Made by a program: the position numbers and the translations under genes. This document shows, piece after piece, positions 24,299 through 35,989 of a stretch of 64,000 nucleotides of DNA (position 1 is its first letter; the number at the start of each line of letters is the position of its first letter). Source of the stretch: Nymphaea colorata (Eukaryota; Streptophyta; Magnoliopsida; Nymphaeales; Nymphaeaceae); NCBI RefSeq assembly GCF_008831285.2, contig NC_045150.1, positions 5,654,001 to 5,718,000 of the forward strand, given 5' to 3'. The notes beneath the pieces are model-generated. The model ran no database searches. It was not told where the DNA came from and saw only the letters and a program-made list of their open reading frames with translations.

Positions 24299-26440
24299 CA
24301 TTGGGATTCTTTATGTAAGCATCCCACCGGTTTATCCTGCCATTGCTGATGATCTCGATTTTGTTCTAAATCGATTAACACCTCAGGCAAGTATTATGAT
24401 CGTTCATAATTTTAAGTAAACAGCCACCATCGAGTTTACTTGGATGATAAACAGAGAAAACGAGTCACCCTTCTGTTGTCAAAGGATACAAGTTCACTTT
24501 GTTGCTCCGCTTAACGCCAGCAATCTCTTTGTGATATCTTGGATACATAGCTTTCATTTGTAAACTGTTTCATATCTTGGAGAAGCTGATAAAGCTACCT
24601 ATACGTGGGAACATGAGCGGTGTCGAGTTGAAGATCAATTCCTCAGACAAGGTTGTGTTGCCGATTTTTCTCTTTCTCTTGGTGTTATTGTAAGTTTGAG
24701 GGCCAGGGCCCACCACAAAGAAAAAAAAAAAAAGGATTCCTTGGTACCAGTGTTCGATATTATTATTACTATTGTTGTTTCTGTTATTATTATTATTGTT
24801 ATTACTATTATAATTAATATTGTTGTTGTTGTTGTGGTTCGTTAGATTATGCCAACAATCCCAGGGAACCTAACTTCAGGGTCTTTAAAGTTGAACCTAG
24901 CCACGTAGACGGAGCTCCTGTGGACCTTGGGTATCTTTCCATGTACCGTACCAAGGATAAAGCGCCTTCGACACATGCAAATCGTAGCTATAATAGACAT
25001 CTTTTTTCGTTAATATTGTTCTTGTTCCTTTCGCTGTTGTATGTCATTTTTTGCGAAGTTTATGCCAATAGTTATGCGTCCTGCGTGTTCAACTCTTGTC
25101 CTTCAACTTGAAGGTCTTTGAATTAATCCTCTAGCCAGGATGGTGGTGACCATGAATAGACTTTTGCACAAGATTTGTATGCAAAAATTCTTTAATTTGC
25201 AAATTCAAAGTATGGTAAATACTTTTTCCTTACAAAATATATCAAGTAGAGTGTGTTCCATTCCAACGATTAAACGTCGTTGTGAATGAAGGCCCCTAGG
25301 AGATCTATGTTTCTAACAGCTTTGGAAAATTGGTGGGTAGTAGAGAACCCAAATAGGCACATCAGATTTGTTTACCTTCATGTTTTCCTTCATGTTTTCC
25401 AACCTTTTAAAATCATGTGATAGACATCTAGAGGAGATAATAGATTGTTTGGATGCCTTAGCAATCCTCAATATGTCTTCAACATACATGATTGCTCCTA
25501 ATTACTATTATTTTAAAAATTTGAAAAGGGACCTAAATAGGCACATCAGATTTTTATTTTCACATGCTCTGAAGTGATCATAAACAACGTAATGTGATGT
25601 TACAAGAATTAAAGGACCATCAGCAGCATACTGTTAATGCCACAAAAGCCGCTTTCGATCTTAAGTGAAGTAAGTTGAGGGAGAAATGTACAGGCATAAG
25701 GAAAAATGGCAGTGCATTTACAATACTGGTATTAGCAAAAATGCCACTGCATTAAGAGAGACCAGCAAACCATTATACTGCGACTATAATCCTAGTGACA
25801 TTGATGTTCCCTGACATCTTTTGTGGCATCATATTGCCATGAGTACTATAGACCTTTAGTGGCACTTTATAAGATCCATTTTGTCTAATGCCGCTAAAGA
25901 AGTTTTTCTTTATAGAGTTCGTATTATCCTCATCAACTAAGAAGTTACGCAAGAAAGCATAATTTCATTAGTAAAATCAGATATATATTCTCATATTATT
26001 TGAGAAAAAGTTTAACAATTGGTGGTTTGACCGGAATATACCTATCCATATTTTTGATTAAATGTAAACGAGAAAAGCATCGTTGATTAAATGTAGGAGT
26101 ATTTCTCGTTACGGCTTATTTGTTAGGTCGGTTTTTGAAGTTTTCCTTACAAATAGAAAAGGGAAATTGAAAGAATTCGCCATTATCAGACCTAAGTAGG
26201 CCGATTGACAGTAAAAAAAAAAAGAAAAAAAAGTAAAAAGCATAATTTAAGTTGGAAATGCTCAGAAAAATGTGTCCATAGAGGAAAATATTGCTCCTCT
26301 GTTCAATTGTTTTTGCTTCCTCAAGGTTCAGTTTCATAAACCGAAGAAGATGGGCCCGTCATTTTGGTAACACCAGAAAGCGGTCGACTTGAAACGAACA
26401 GCGTTGCCATGGCCCCCAAGAAGCAAGTACAGAACTCCCG
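24299..26440. other. 3' region of the NSRP1-like gene and intergenic DNA
   Basis: The first few hundred bases are the presumed 3' UTR. A trinucleotide-rich microsatellite of ATT/GTT units lies at 24758-24837. A 19-base phrase (AATAGGCACATCAGATTTK) occurs at about 25352 and again at about 25535, a small local duplication. No supported gene. Confidence 0.5.
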
Positions 26441-29205
26441 TTACTGTGCGACGCCGGGCCGGTCGAATGGCTCGTTCTCCCATTTCAATTTCGACACAAA
26501 GTCATCGTGTTGAGGAACGTACTCCTACATATCAAGTAGCAGGTCGCAGTTTAATGGTGACAAACAGCAGTATACACGATCAGCCACCTTAGGAGGGGTT
26601 TGATATATGAACACTGCGTTCCTTAGAACACAGTATTCCATGAATATATCTGTAATATTGAGGTACATTTATGGAATGCTGTATTTTATTTGAGGTTGTT
26701 TTACAACAGTAACACTACCCCAAAGAACGAAATGAGAATCTTAAACTCAGAAAAAGAAATTTCTGATCTAAGATTGAGATTTATGAGGATTCAAAATGCA
26801 ACACAAACATTTTCAGCCAATATGTTCTATCTCTCAATAATATATATATAAAATTCATTTTATGTGAACATTTAAGGACATCAGACCTGAGCTATTCAAT
26901 CTATAATTTAGATGGCCTAGATCTCTCCTCTCTTTTTCTACCCTTCTATCTCTTCTCTCTCTCATCTTTTCAAAAGGAGCTCAGCGGCTCCTCCCCCACC
27001 ATTGCTAGCAGCCGGCGTCGCCCCGATGCCATCCGGTGGTCCTGTAGGTGGCTCTCATTTGCAACAAGAGTAGAGAGGGGGGGAGAGAAAGAAAGAGAAG
27101 AAGGAGACATCCAGGAGAGGGAAGCAGGGAGGGAAAGAAAGTTAATAAATCTGAAACCGGACGGACCAGATTTGATGTCGCTTGATGCACATTAAATCTA
27201 GAGTCAAGATTATATATATATATATATATATATCTTGAGTCCCGTCCAACCATAGCAGTCTGATGTAATGCATCAGGTGGATAGATGTAATTAGGTGATG
27301 CAATGCATCAAGAAAGAATGAACATTTTTTCGTCCAAACCATAAAAGTGAAATCTACAAAAATCCCCAAAGTACCTCAATCTTCCTTGGTGCATATTTGT
27401 TGAGCGGTCCACCTTCACTCTCACCTGAGTCAGTTTGTGCCACTGTTGAAACGAATGCATTTCTACGCTGAAATGACGTCCTTGATAGACATGTCATAAG
27501 CTCTTCATGATTGTTATTGTTATTGATGATATTGATATGTTTTAAGCTTTTAATGACTGCTAGTGTTAATAATATATCAACAATAACAATAGCAGTCATA
27601 AAGAGCTTATGTCATGTATATCAAGGTCGTCATTTCAACATAGAAATGCATTCTTTTCAACAGCGACACAAATTAACTTAAGAGAATGAGTTGCAATAAA
27701 TATGCATTAGAAAAAGAGAGCAAAGGTATTTTGGGGATTAAAAGAAAATATTTTTTGGACTTTCAACTTTTTCAGTACTTTTTTTTTTTTATTTTGTTTT
27801 TACAAGAGGATACTCCTTAAGGGCAATTCTAGTCATTACATCCCCTGCTGCATAATACTTTTTATAAATAGACTGCTACACATAGCCAGCTTCTCTAACT
27901 AGAGATTTGATGGTGGTGAAGTACTCCAATGTAAGTTATAGAGATTTGATGGTGGTGAAGTACTCCAATGTAAGTTATAGGCTGACATTCGTAGTTGCAT
28001 ACACAAGCAACAATTTTGTTAATTTTTATATAGATGGTTGATAATTATTTATTTATTTATATATATTTTGTCTCTTAAAAAAATGATAATATTTACAACT
28101 TTAATCCCTAACAAAAAATTTCTAGCTCGACCACCAGTTATATGATTGGTCAAACACAAGTTCAGTTGCCCCTTAAATGCCAGTGAGTGGGGCACACTAA
28201 CGATAACGAAAATGACATCTGGTTCGGTAAAAGTGAAGCATGGATTGTACCCAAATATTAAAGAATAGTGAAGAGGAACTTGAAAAAACCTGAAGAACAA
28301 GCATAAATTTGAAATTCAAAAGGTGCTAGTATGGAAAAACTCTTCATATTCATCAGCATGCTGATCAGGGCTTGATTTCATTCTTTTAGTCACCACTTAA
28401 ACTAGATTAATAAGAAACAAAGGCTACTTAAAGTTATAATTTAAATTCAATCAAAGCTCGAGAGTGCTTTCATTAACAGTTCATTACTCGTGATAAATGC
28501 AATTTAAAACCAAAACGGGAACAAGGAGCAAAGCTGTACCTCAAGCTTCTTCACTAGTTCATTGGCGGTTGGTGCAGAGACGATTATGCGACGTGCTGCT
28601 CCGGAGATGAAGCCCTCGCCCAGTAATGCTTTGTCGATGAATGAGAGCAAGCAACTGTAGTAGCCGTCCACGTTCAGAAGCCCCACCTGTTCACGTGCAA
28701 AAGAGAGAGTGACATCAGCCCGTAATTGTTGGATCATTCCTTGACTGAAGTTGATTCTCCTTTGATGTGATGGTTATATATATAAAATAGTGAGTTTAAA
28801 AATCACTCAGCTAACTAGGCGTCTGATTTGGCATGATCGACAGTTAAAAAAAAATGAAGAAAAAAAGATAATGGGTATTTTCATCATTTAATTAGTATTA
28901 GTTCACATATTTTTTTCTCTTAACTATTTATCTAGCTAGTTCAAATGACTGCTTAGTTAGATAGCTGAGGACTTTAGATGGCTAAAGTCATTATATATTT
29001 CTTTGGCCATCTATCCATCTAGATGTCATGTACACATACGGTTGGATTATGAGAATGGTGATAACTAGTTAACTCATGAGGGCCATCCTGTTTATTATGA
29101 TAGGTAGTTGAGAGAAACAAAAAAAACTAATGTTTTCTCAATCGTTTATCAAGATGAATCAGATAACTTTCAGGAGTTAGAGTTACAATTCAATTAAACT
29201 CTCTC

Positions 29206-29243
<38 letters not shown>

Positions 29244-31830
29244 TTACAATTCAATTAAACTCTCTCTTTATATATATAAATCAACATTACATCATGAATC
29301 AATACTAATCTAATGTAATGATTGCTTTTTAGAAGTTGAAAGTGAAGCATTCCTAAAGTTAATGAAACACCCAAGAAGACAAGAAAAGCAATAGGGCAGA
29401 CAGACAATCAAAGAATAAAAGGGGGGGAGAGAGAGAAAGAGAGGATCATGAGATGACAAATTGTCGTTTGGCAGATTCCATTTGATTACTTCGGATTTGA
29501 AAACCAAGATCTGATGTGGATTTGACATAGGATGCTTTTGCTAACATTGCAAAAGATTCACTGGAAAATCAAATATGACCTAAAATTTACACTTAAAATC
29601 TTTATTTCACTGCTTTGCATTGAGAAAAGGGTCGAATTTAAGATGAGATGGGGACAGTCCGATTTAATATACATTAAGCTGTTTTTTTGTGAATTTAACT
29701 GCATACTGAGTGAAAAATGTAAGAATAAAAAAACATCATGGAATTCGACGGCTCAACTAAATTTTATGAGTCCTGCAGAAAGCTAAGATTGGCAATGTTA
29801 AAGCCCTTAAATCTATTCTTGACATGGTCACTTTTTTATAATTTCCTTTAATCTTAATAATTCTCCGTACCATCTGCACCGTTATAATTTTGTAGAAAAC
29901 ATACATAATGCTAGCTAGAAAAATAATCTGACAGAGCAAGAGAGATAGAGAGAGTTACTGGCTTAGTATGGATACCGAGTTGCGCCCAGCAGATTACTTC
30001 AAGAAGCTCCTCTAAGGTGCCGTAGCCACCTAATGAGTGAAGGTTAAGATTAACGTTTTCAGATTATAAGGTCAAAACAACTAAGGAAGGACACACGTTG
30101 ATATATATATATATATATATATATCATGAATTTAAATGGGCGGACACACTGAAGGATTGATGCATGGGATATTGATTATCTACCAGGCAGTGCAATGAAG
30201 GCATCGGCTTGACGCGCCATCTCTGCTTTCCTTTCGTGCAAGTTCGTCACAACCCTCAATTCTCCCACCGTCTCCCCACATACCTTTTAGGTGAAACATA
30301 GAAAATCACAAGATACAACAATTACATTTAAATTTAAATGGATATTTGTTTATTTTTTGCGATTGTTCACACTTATGAGGGTGATGAAGTTTATATAATA
30401 TTATAGGAAAGTTGAGTGCAGGATACATCATGCTTACCTCTTCTGGCATCAAGGCCTTGAGGATAACTCTGCCACATGAAGCCAAAAGATAAAAAGAAGA
30501 ATAATAGACGGTAAGTAGATAGCAACTCCCATGACAGACAGAAGGACACCAATTAAACAACACTGATCATCATCATCAGCGATCATTAATTATCTTCTTG
30601 TACCAATAATATATAAATGAAACCATCGATTCAAAGCATCAAAACTAACAGTTTCATCCAAATCTCATCCCTCGCTTCAATGTCAGTCACCGGACTGCAG
30701 GTTCACAGGCCTGTGATCTGCAACCCTTCACCTTGAGATGGCCCCTACCCAATAGAAACTAAGTGCATTCTTGCGGCACCTAACGCGCCCGTGAGTGTTG
30801 CCGTTGTCGGAGACATGAAGCCCCGCTAGGGCCCTGCGCTCTCGTCATCACTTATCAAGTTATCCACCACTCTATCATCAATGGACTATGGAATGATACA
30901 AGAGAAGATCGGCCACCACCTGCAGCTTTTTGGTCAACAAACAACGGCGAAAGATATCGCCCTGCAGGTTGTATTAGTTACTTGGCCGGCCACAAAATTA
31001 ACTGCACCGCCGGCTTCTCAGTTTCTCCCGTAGTTGTAATCACCAACCACGTCCCCACCCCTAAAGGCAAATCACCAGCTCTCCATGGTCACCTTTTCTA
31101 GACTGGCACGTGAAGATAAGTAAACAGTTTCTTTTCAAAATGCTTTTCCTTTCTTCCCCACCTCTTACTATACTAATGCTAATCCCCTCTAAGTTTTGAA
31201 TTTTAAGCATTAAAATTCTCAAAAATTTTAGGATCGTTTGTATTGAATCTCAGCGTGTTGTATATATTCATACGTATGCGTTGTGCAGGGGCGGACCCAG
31301 CCATGACTCGGGTGAGCGTAGATATTTTTTTTATATTAAAAAAATCAATTTTTTTTAGTTTGGCACGATCCGTCGCTCCTCTTGTTTTCACCTGTCGCTC
31401 CTCTTGTTTTCACCTGTCGCTCCTCTTGACCTGACCTGCGAACCGTTTGGCCTGCCCCTAAAAAACCTGACTCCACCCCTTGGCCTTATGTGGACTCATT
31501 TTTTGATGTGCATGACATTGAAACCTGAAGCATCTCTTGCTGCAAAGACTTGAGCGTGGTAATTCTCCCCCTAGATAAGAGTTGGGTGACCACACGGGTG
31601 CAAGAAGCAGGTGATTGGATCGCTTCACTCTGGTTTATAACTGAAAGATAACGTAAGAAATTAAAGGAAAAGTTCAGATTTCGACTTACCCTAAAACGTG
31701 GCGCCCTCCATCATGCACAACCCGCGAGAGAAGCCCCATCAATCCCAAGCTGCCGCCCCCATACACCAAATCAATGCCTCTCTCCACCTGGAAATGCATA
31801 CATTACTGCACTCACATATAACCAAGCTTC

Positions 31831-31878
<48 letters not shown>

Positions 31879-32423
31879 AGGAAAATTGAAATGAGCATCT
31901 ATCTTTATAGTTAGATGGATGTCACTAAAAACAGTCACAGAAAATATATTTTGTTACTGAAAACTATGGTCAAGCAACTTACCATTGCAAATGGATCTTT
32001 TGCAAAAATTTTTAGCTATACAAAATAGAAAAATAACCATCCAGCGGCTGATTTCGATTAATCTTAGGCCATGATCTTGCATGGGGCATCACAAAATTTA
32101 AGACCCGTGGTTTTAGTGATTTTCTTTTTTCTATTAAGATCTACATTCGTTGGGCATGCAATGTTCTCGCTGATTTTAACTACACGACAATGCAAGAAAG
32201 GTGTCCGGCCGGTGTCTTGGCAGGTTATAGCTGCCCATCTCCTCCTGCAATTCTCCATAATCAATTCACCAAAAGACCAAACTTGTGCTTGAAGAGCCGT
32301 TACCAGTTACAAGTTAGGTATACGTTACGGAATCCAAATCAAACATGAGCAACAAGATTGTGAACCAGAAGGATCAACTAGAAAACGAAGACAAAGTCTT
32401 GGGCAAAACTACATCTGTAATGC

Positions 32424-32460
<37 letters not shown>

Positions 32461-32579
32461 TGGTGTACCATTTCTTTGCCCAGCTCAGCAGCTGCCTCCT
32501 GATAACTGGCTTTCTTCCCGGAGCTGGTTCCACAGAAGACACAAATTCTTTTGAACCTTGACTGGTTGGCCCCTTCCAT
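26441..32579 (-). CDS. LOG: Cytokinin riboside 5'-monophosphate phosphoribohydrolase (LOG family), 7 exons, complete
   Basis: Exons on the minus strand: 32579-32469, 31787-31690, 30468-30438, 30283-30184, 30029-29959, 28686-28540, 26524-26441. They join to 213 residues, the typical LOG length. LOG enzymes release ribose 5-phosphate from cytokinin nucleotides and so form active free-base cytokinin directly, in cytosol and nucleus. Visible motifs: [13 protein letters not shown] (about 9-21), [22 protein letters not shown] with Arg98, and [13 protein letters not shown] at 113-125 with Glu121; Arg98 and Glu121 are the catalytic pair of the family. The tail is [18 protein letters not shown]. An oddity is [11 protein letters not shown] near residue 70, where most relatives have VIP(K/R)xLMPxE. 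The last exon is separated by a 2-kb intron, but its acceptor, frame and C-terminal motif fit. Introns 2 and 6 carry repeats. Confidence 0.94.
27060..27135. repeat. GA-rich low-complexity tract
   Basis: Purine-rich (GGGGAGAGAAAGAAAG-like) sequence inside LOG intron 6, with no coding evidence. A (TA)n run follows at 27211-27232. Confidence 0.6.
27358..27745. repeat. Long imperfect inverted repeat (hairpin) in LOG intron 6
   Basis: Two arms of roughly 170-190 bp (about 27358-27545 and 27570-27745) are inverted copies of each other. Matching words include GAATGCATTTCTA, TGAAATGACG, CATAAGCTCTT and GTTATTGTTATTG, and the outermost ends both read AATCCCCAAARTACCT outward-in. The loop is only about 20-30 bases. 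This is either a foldback/Mutator-like MITE or an inverted duplication able to form a long double-stranded RNA. Similarity was judged by eye. Confidence 0.75.
27901..27978. repeat. Tandem duplication, 39-bp unit, two identical copies
   Basis: The unit beginning AGAGATTTGATGGTGGTGAA occupies 27901-27939 and is repeated without change at 27940-27978, in LOG intron 6. Identity suggests a recent slippage event. Confidence 0.95.
29179..29284. repeat. Direct duplication around a (TA)n tract
   Basis: A block of about 35 bp (GAGTTACAATTCAATTAAAC then TCTCTCTTT) occurs at 29180-29210 and again at 29241-29271, with about 30 bases of (TA)n between them. It lies in LOG intron 5. See the two similar structures at 34162 and 35351. 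Confidence 0.9.
30640..31120. other. GC-richer segment inside LOG intron 2
   Basis: About 480 bp with clearly higher GC than the surrounding intron (words such as CGCCCGTGAGTGTTGCCG and GGCCGGCCAC). Neither strand keeps an open frame over it and I recognise no family. It could be a captured gene fragment or an older insertion. Confidence 0.4.
31286..31482. mobile_element. Short hAT-like element in LOG intron 2
   Basis: Starts CAGGGGCGGACCCAG and ends CTGACTCCACCCCTTG, imperfect terminal inverted repeats of the common plant type. Possible target-site duplication GCGTTGTG / GCCTTATG (6 of 8). Inside it, a 22-bp unit GTCGCTCCTCTTGTTTTCAC(CT) is repeated in tandem at 31372, 31394 and partly at 31416. 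No coding capacity. Confidence 0.6.
31834..31876. repeat. (TA)n microsatellite
   Basis: About 43 bases of uninterrupted TA in LOG intron 1, just upstream of exon 2 in the gene's sense. Confidence 0.9.
32427..32458. repeat. (GA)n microsatellite next to LOG exon 1
   Basis: About 32 bases of GA (CT in the gene's sense) starting about 10 bases inside intron 1, beside the exon 1 donor at 32468. Confidence 0.9.
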
Positions 32580-32746
32580 GAGCAGATCTCTAGATCTCCC
32601 TCTCTCTTGAGATGGCCTGTCTGAGAAGAAAATAATATGAATATATGTAACTATCGATATGCTTTGGTTTTGAGCAGATTTCATAGTGTTCGGCTTTGAA
32701 GTAGATAGTAAAGATACAAGGTAAGTTACTGAATGGAATATCCTAA

Positions 32747-33231
32747 CGCCCTGTTTGGTTGGAGGGAAAGGGAGGGAAAGGGATGGAGGGAAAGGGAGGG
32801 AAAGGAATGGAAATGGAAGGGAATGGAAGAGAAAGGGAAGGGAAGGGAATGGAATGGAAAGAGGTGATTATAAAAGCTTGTTTGGATAAAAGTGAATGGA
32901 ATGGAATGGAAACAATACAATTTATAATAATACCCTCAATAGTCAAAAGGTTGAGAGGCAGGGAGAAAAAAAACGTGGAGGGGTATTGTGAGCAGTCAAC
33001 ACTTTTGTACTTGCTCCCTTTCTTTTCCCTTTCAATCCGTTCGATTTGGGAGGGATTGAATTTACACTATACAATCCTTTCCTTTCCTATCCTTTCCTTT
33101 CCCTCCCCTCCCATCCAAACAGACTTTCTCTTTTTTCCTTCCTTTCCCTCCTTTCTAATTAGCCAACCAAACACAGGAGGGATTGCTGAATCCCTCCCTT
33201 TCCCTCCCTTTCCTTCCAACCAAACAGGCCC
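32747..33231. mobile_element. PIF/Harbinger (Tourist-like) MITE, 485 bp
   Basis: Flanked by TAA on both sides (32744-32746 and 33232-33234), the target-site duplication of the superfamily. Long terminal inverted repeats: left CGCCCTGTTTGGTTGGAGGG, right end CCAACCAAACAGGCCC, continuing inward as GGGAGGGAAAGGG on one side and CCCTTTCCCTCCC on the other. The G-rich arm is internally repetitive (GGAATGGAATGG). The 170-codon plus-strand ORF across it is a by-product of the purine-rich arms, not a gene. It lies about 170 bp upstream of the LOG start codon. Confidence 0.85.
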
Positions 33232-33234
33232 TAA

Positions 33235-33600
33235 AATTAAGCCTCGCCATCAGGCCCCACCGACCGGATAAGGAGCTGGGCCCGAGGCTGGGCTGGCTCA
33301 ATACCCAAAACTCATGCTCGACCTCAACCCCATCATTCAAACTCGAGCCCGACCCAATTAAATTAATTTTTAAATATAAAATAATATATAAATATAATTA
33401 ATCGTAATAAATATTATATATATAAATTAATAAAATAAATGTAAAGAAATATTACCGGGCTCACCCAAGCTTATCGGACCCAATCGGGCCGGCCCGATAA
33501 AAAATCGGGTCAGCCCGGTGCCCCTTCTTCCTAGCCCGGGTTTGAGTCGGGTACTGGGTACCCGCCCGCAGCCCAACCCAGTGATTAACCTTACCTAAAA
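33235..33600. repeat. Degenerate GC-rich dispersed repeat
   Basis: GGGCCCGAGGCTGGGC and GGGCCGGCCCGATAAA words flank an AT-rich core (33350-33450). The composition is like the GGGGTGGGCATCGGGC element family at 60581 and 63286, but the termini are not intact. Probably an old copy. Confidence 0.45.
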
Positions 33601-34161
33601 TAGGTAAAAAAAACGCTACGTACTAATAAATGGACACCGCGTCTTTTTGGACCTTTTGATATAGGCGGCTCATATTGAAAATACATAGTTGGTTCTTTTA
33701 TAAGTTCTCCATCTCTCTCCCACCTTCATTGCTGTTTTCTCCTCTGTCATTTTTTCTTGTATGATCAATTTCCCTTTGGTCTCTCTCTCTCTCCCAATCC
33801 TGCAAAGTGAAAAGCAAATCTTTTACTTTCTATAGGTTAATGGAATGCATTATTCAATAATTTTTCTAGTTTAGCCTGTTATGCCAAAGATTTTAATCAA
33901 AACCTTTTTTTAGGAGATGGTAATTATCCTAGATCAGGTTAGGGGCATCAAACAAGTCAAGCTTTTTGCTAATTTGTTTAAAAATAAGATATTGGCAAAC
34001 TTTTCTTCTTATTACTTTAAGTGCAAGTCGGGCTTCTATCCAAGTTTTTCTCGCTGCAAGTGAGCTAGGGTGGAAGGCTTCTATTCATATTGTAAAACAT
34101 ACATCTAAACCTAGAAATGGTCTGTGCCTTTGTGTGTGTGTGTGTATATATATATAAATAT

Positions 34162-34343
34162 AACCTTAGAGAAGTCATACGCAACACAAGAACAGTTAGT
34201 TGAACTAACTAAAACCATGTGAGCAAAAGAAGTTGAGTTTTCTTATATCAAGGAAATATAACCAATTCCTTTCAAATTAAGCCTCTACCATTCTCCTTAA
34301 CTTCGCCATATCTTAGAAGATAATGTTCTTGGAATAGAAACAG

Positions 34344-34405
<62 letters not shown>

Positions 34406-34587
34406 CTTAGAGAAGTCATACGCAACACAAGAAACAGTTAGTTGAACTAACTAAAACCATGTGAGCAAAAGAAGTTGAGTTTTCTTATATCAAGGAAATA
34501 TAACCAATTCCTTTCAAATTAAGCCTCTACCATTCTCCTTAACTTTGCCATATCTTAGAAGATAATGTTCTTGGAATAGAAAAAGGG
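34162..34587. repeat. 184-bp direct duplication separated by (TA)n
   Basis: Copies at 34162-34345 and 34403-34587 differ at only a few positions (one inserted A; CTTCGCC/CTTTGCC; GAAACAGGG/GAAAAAGGG). The spacer is about 57 bases of pure TA. A TG/TA tract also precedes the first copy (34131-34160). Confidence 0.95.
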
Positions 34588-34599
34588 TTGCATGGTTAT

Positions 34600-35010
34600 A
34601 CGCTTTTTCCAATTTTTGCTTACAAACATCAAGCCGACAAATATATTTTCCATATAAAGCATATCTATCTCACAGTCATTGTAAATAAACAACACTTCCT
34701 ATTCTTTCAACTACTATAGGAGAACCATTAGCAGCGAATATAGGTTTTCTATGAGCATTATTTAAATTAGAAAGTTGAGATGAATCTCTGTTAATATGTT
34801 CGAATGCTCTCCAATCAGTAAGCCAAACATCGTTTTTTTGTCCAAAAGAGAGAGCAATATCCGCACTTTCAGCTGATTTTTCAACGGGTTGATCAGTTCA
34901 GTTGGGACCAAATTCAATTCCGAAAGCTATTGAAAAAACTTCTGCTTCTCCCTTATATAAATTTGGTAGAATCAAAGGTTTGAATGCCTACTGTTCATGC
35001 ACTGGCTTAA
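34600..35010 (-). pseudogene. Decayed Ty1/copia gag-protease fragment
   Basis: On the minus strand, around 34870-34690, the frame reads ADIALSF...NDVWLTDWRAFEHI, then NNAHRKPIFAANGSPIVVE. This resembles the copia protease start (WxxDSGAxxH) followed by the conserved NGS stretch, but with the catalytic DSG changed to DWR. It is short, without LTRs or the rest of the polyprotein. The assignment rests on motif spacing only. Confidence 0.45.
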
Positions 35011-35318
35011 CAACAAGCTGCCATGCACTTTCACACAAATGTTATAATTTCTTACAGTCAATAGAATGCAGTTTGATGTGGTTTCCCTGATTGTCTTGAA
35101 TAAAATTACCCTTTGACAAGGGGCAGCTTTATCAACAGATGTTTATAATTGAGTTTGAATGTGGCAAACAATCTTCTCACTCTATTCTTTATTTTCTTTG
35201 GAGCTTAGATTTCAAACTTCCATCTAGTTTCTTCTGTTTGAATTATCTAACACTCCCCATTATAACTTGGTAATGAAGAGGTTATCTAAGATCCTCAAAG
35301 TCATCACCAAGTGTGGTC

Positions 35319-35326
<8 letters not shown>

Positions 35327-35351
<25 letters not shown>

Positions 35352-35426
35352 ACAAGTCAATAGTTTCACTCAGATTAGTTCCATTTGATGTCCGGGGCCT
35401 ACCCTGACCAACTCCTATCTAGGTTT

Positions 35427-35484
<58 letters not shown>

Positions 35485-35561
35485 CAAGTCAATAGTTTCT
35501 CTCAGATTAGTTCCATTTGATGTCCGGGCCCTACCCTGACCAACTCCTGTCTAGGTTTCAA
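35327..35561. repeat. 79-bp direct duplication separated by (TA)n
   Basis: Copies at 35351-35429 and 35483-35561 (AACAAGTCAATAGTTTC ... CTAGGTTTCAA) differ at a few positions. They are separated by about 53 bases of TA and preceded by another TA tract (35327-35350). A partial third start (GTCAATAGTTTA) lies before the first tract. Confidence 0.95.
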
Positions 35562-35989
35562 GCAATATGCTTGTGACCTTTATTGAGGACAAAACATGTG
35601 TGACGTTGATCTATTTTATCATGAATGAAATGTGAAGTGCCAAACATTTTCTAAGAATTCAATAACCATGTAGAGTATCATATGGAACAAAAATTAAGAA
35701 ACTTCAATTAGATAATTGAGGAAAGTATTTTAATGAGATTCTACAGTTCGTATTGATACATGGGATTGAGCTGCAAAATACATGTGCCAGAAAGTCTTTC
35801 ATAAAACAAAGTTTTAAAATGCGAGAATAGGCGATTGTTAGATATTGTTCAATCATTTATCGTCCATATGAACATGCCTGCATGAAATACTAGAACGATG
35901 ATCTCGGAATATCCCAAATGGAAAATGCAAACTTCGATACCAGGTCTTCAACTCACACAAAGAATCTGTCTTTACTAAACAATTAAGGT

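Noticed and set aside
26389-26592. Plus-strand ORF starting MKRTALPWPPRSKY, and a shorter one starting MAPKKQVQN, which looked like a gag or histone-like N-terminus.
   Set aside because: Both are opposite-strand readings across the last LOG exon.
28197-28289. A candidate last LOG exon (acceptor CTTCAG then [11 protein letters not shown], stop after 30 residues) with a fitting frame.
   Set aside because: The peptide does not resemble the LOG C-terminus, while the exon at 26441-26524 gives [18 protein letters not shown] and the expected total of 213 residues.
32759-33271. 170-codon plus-strand ORF rich in Gly, Lys and Glu.
   Set aside because: It is produced by the purine-rich arms of the MITE at 32747-33231.
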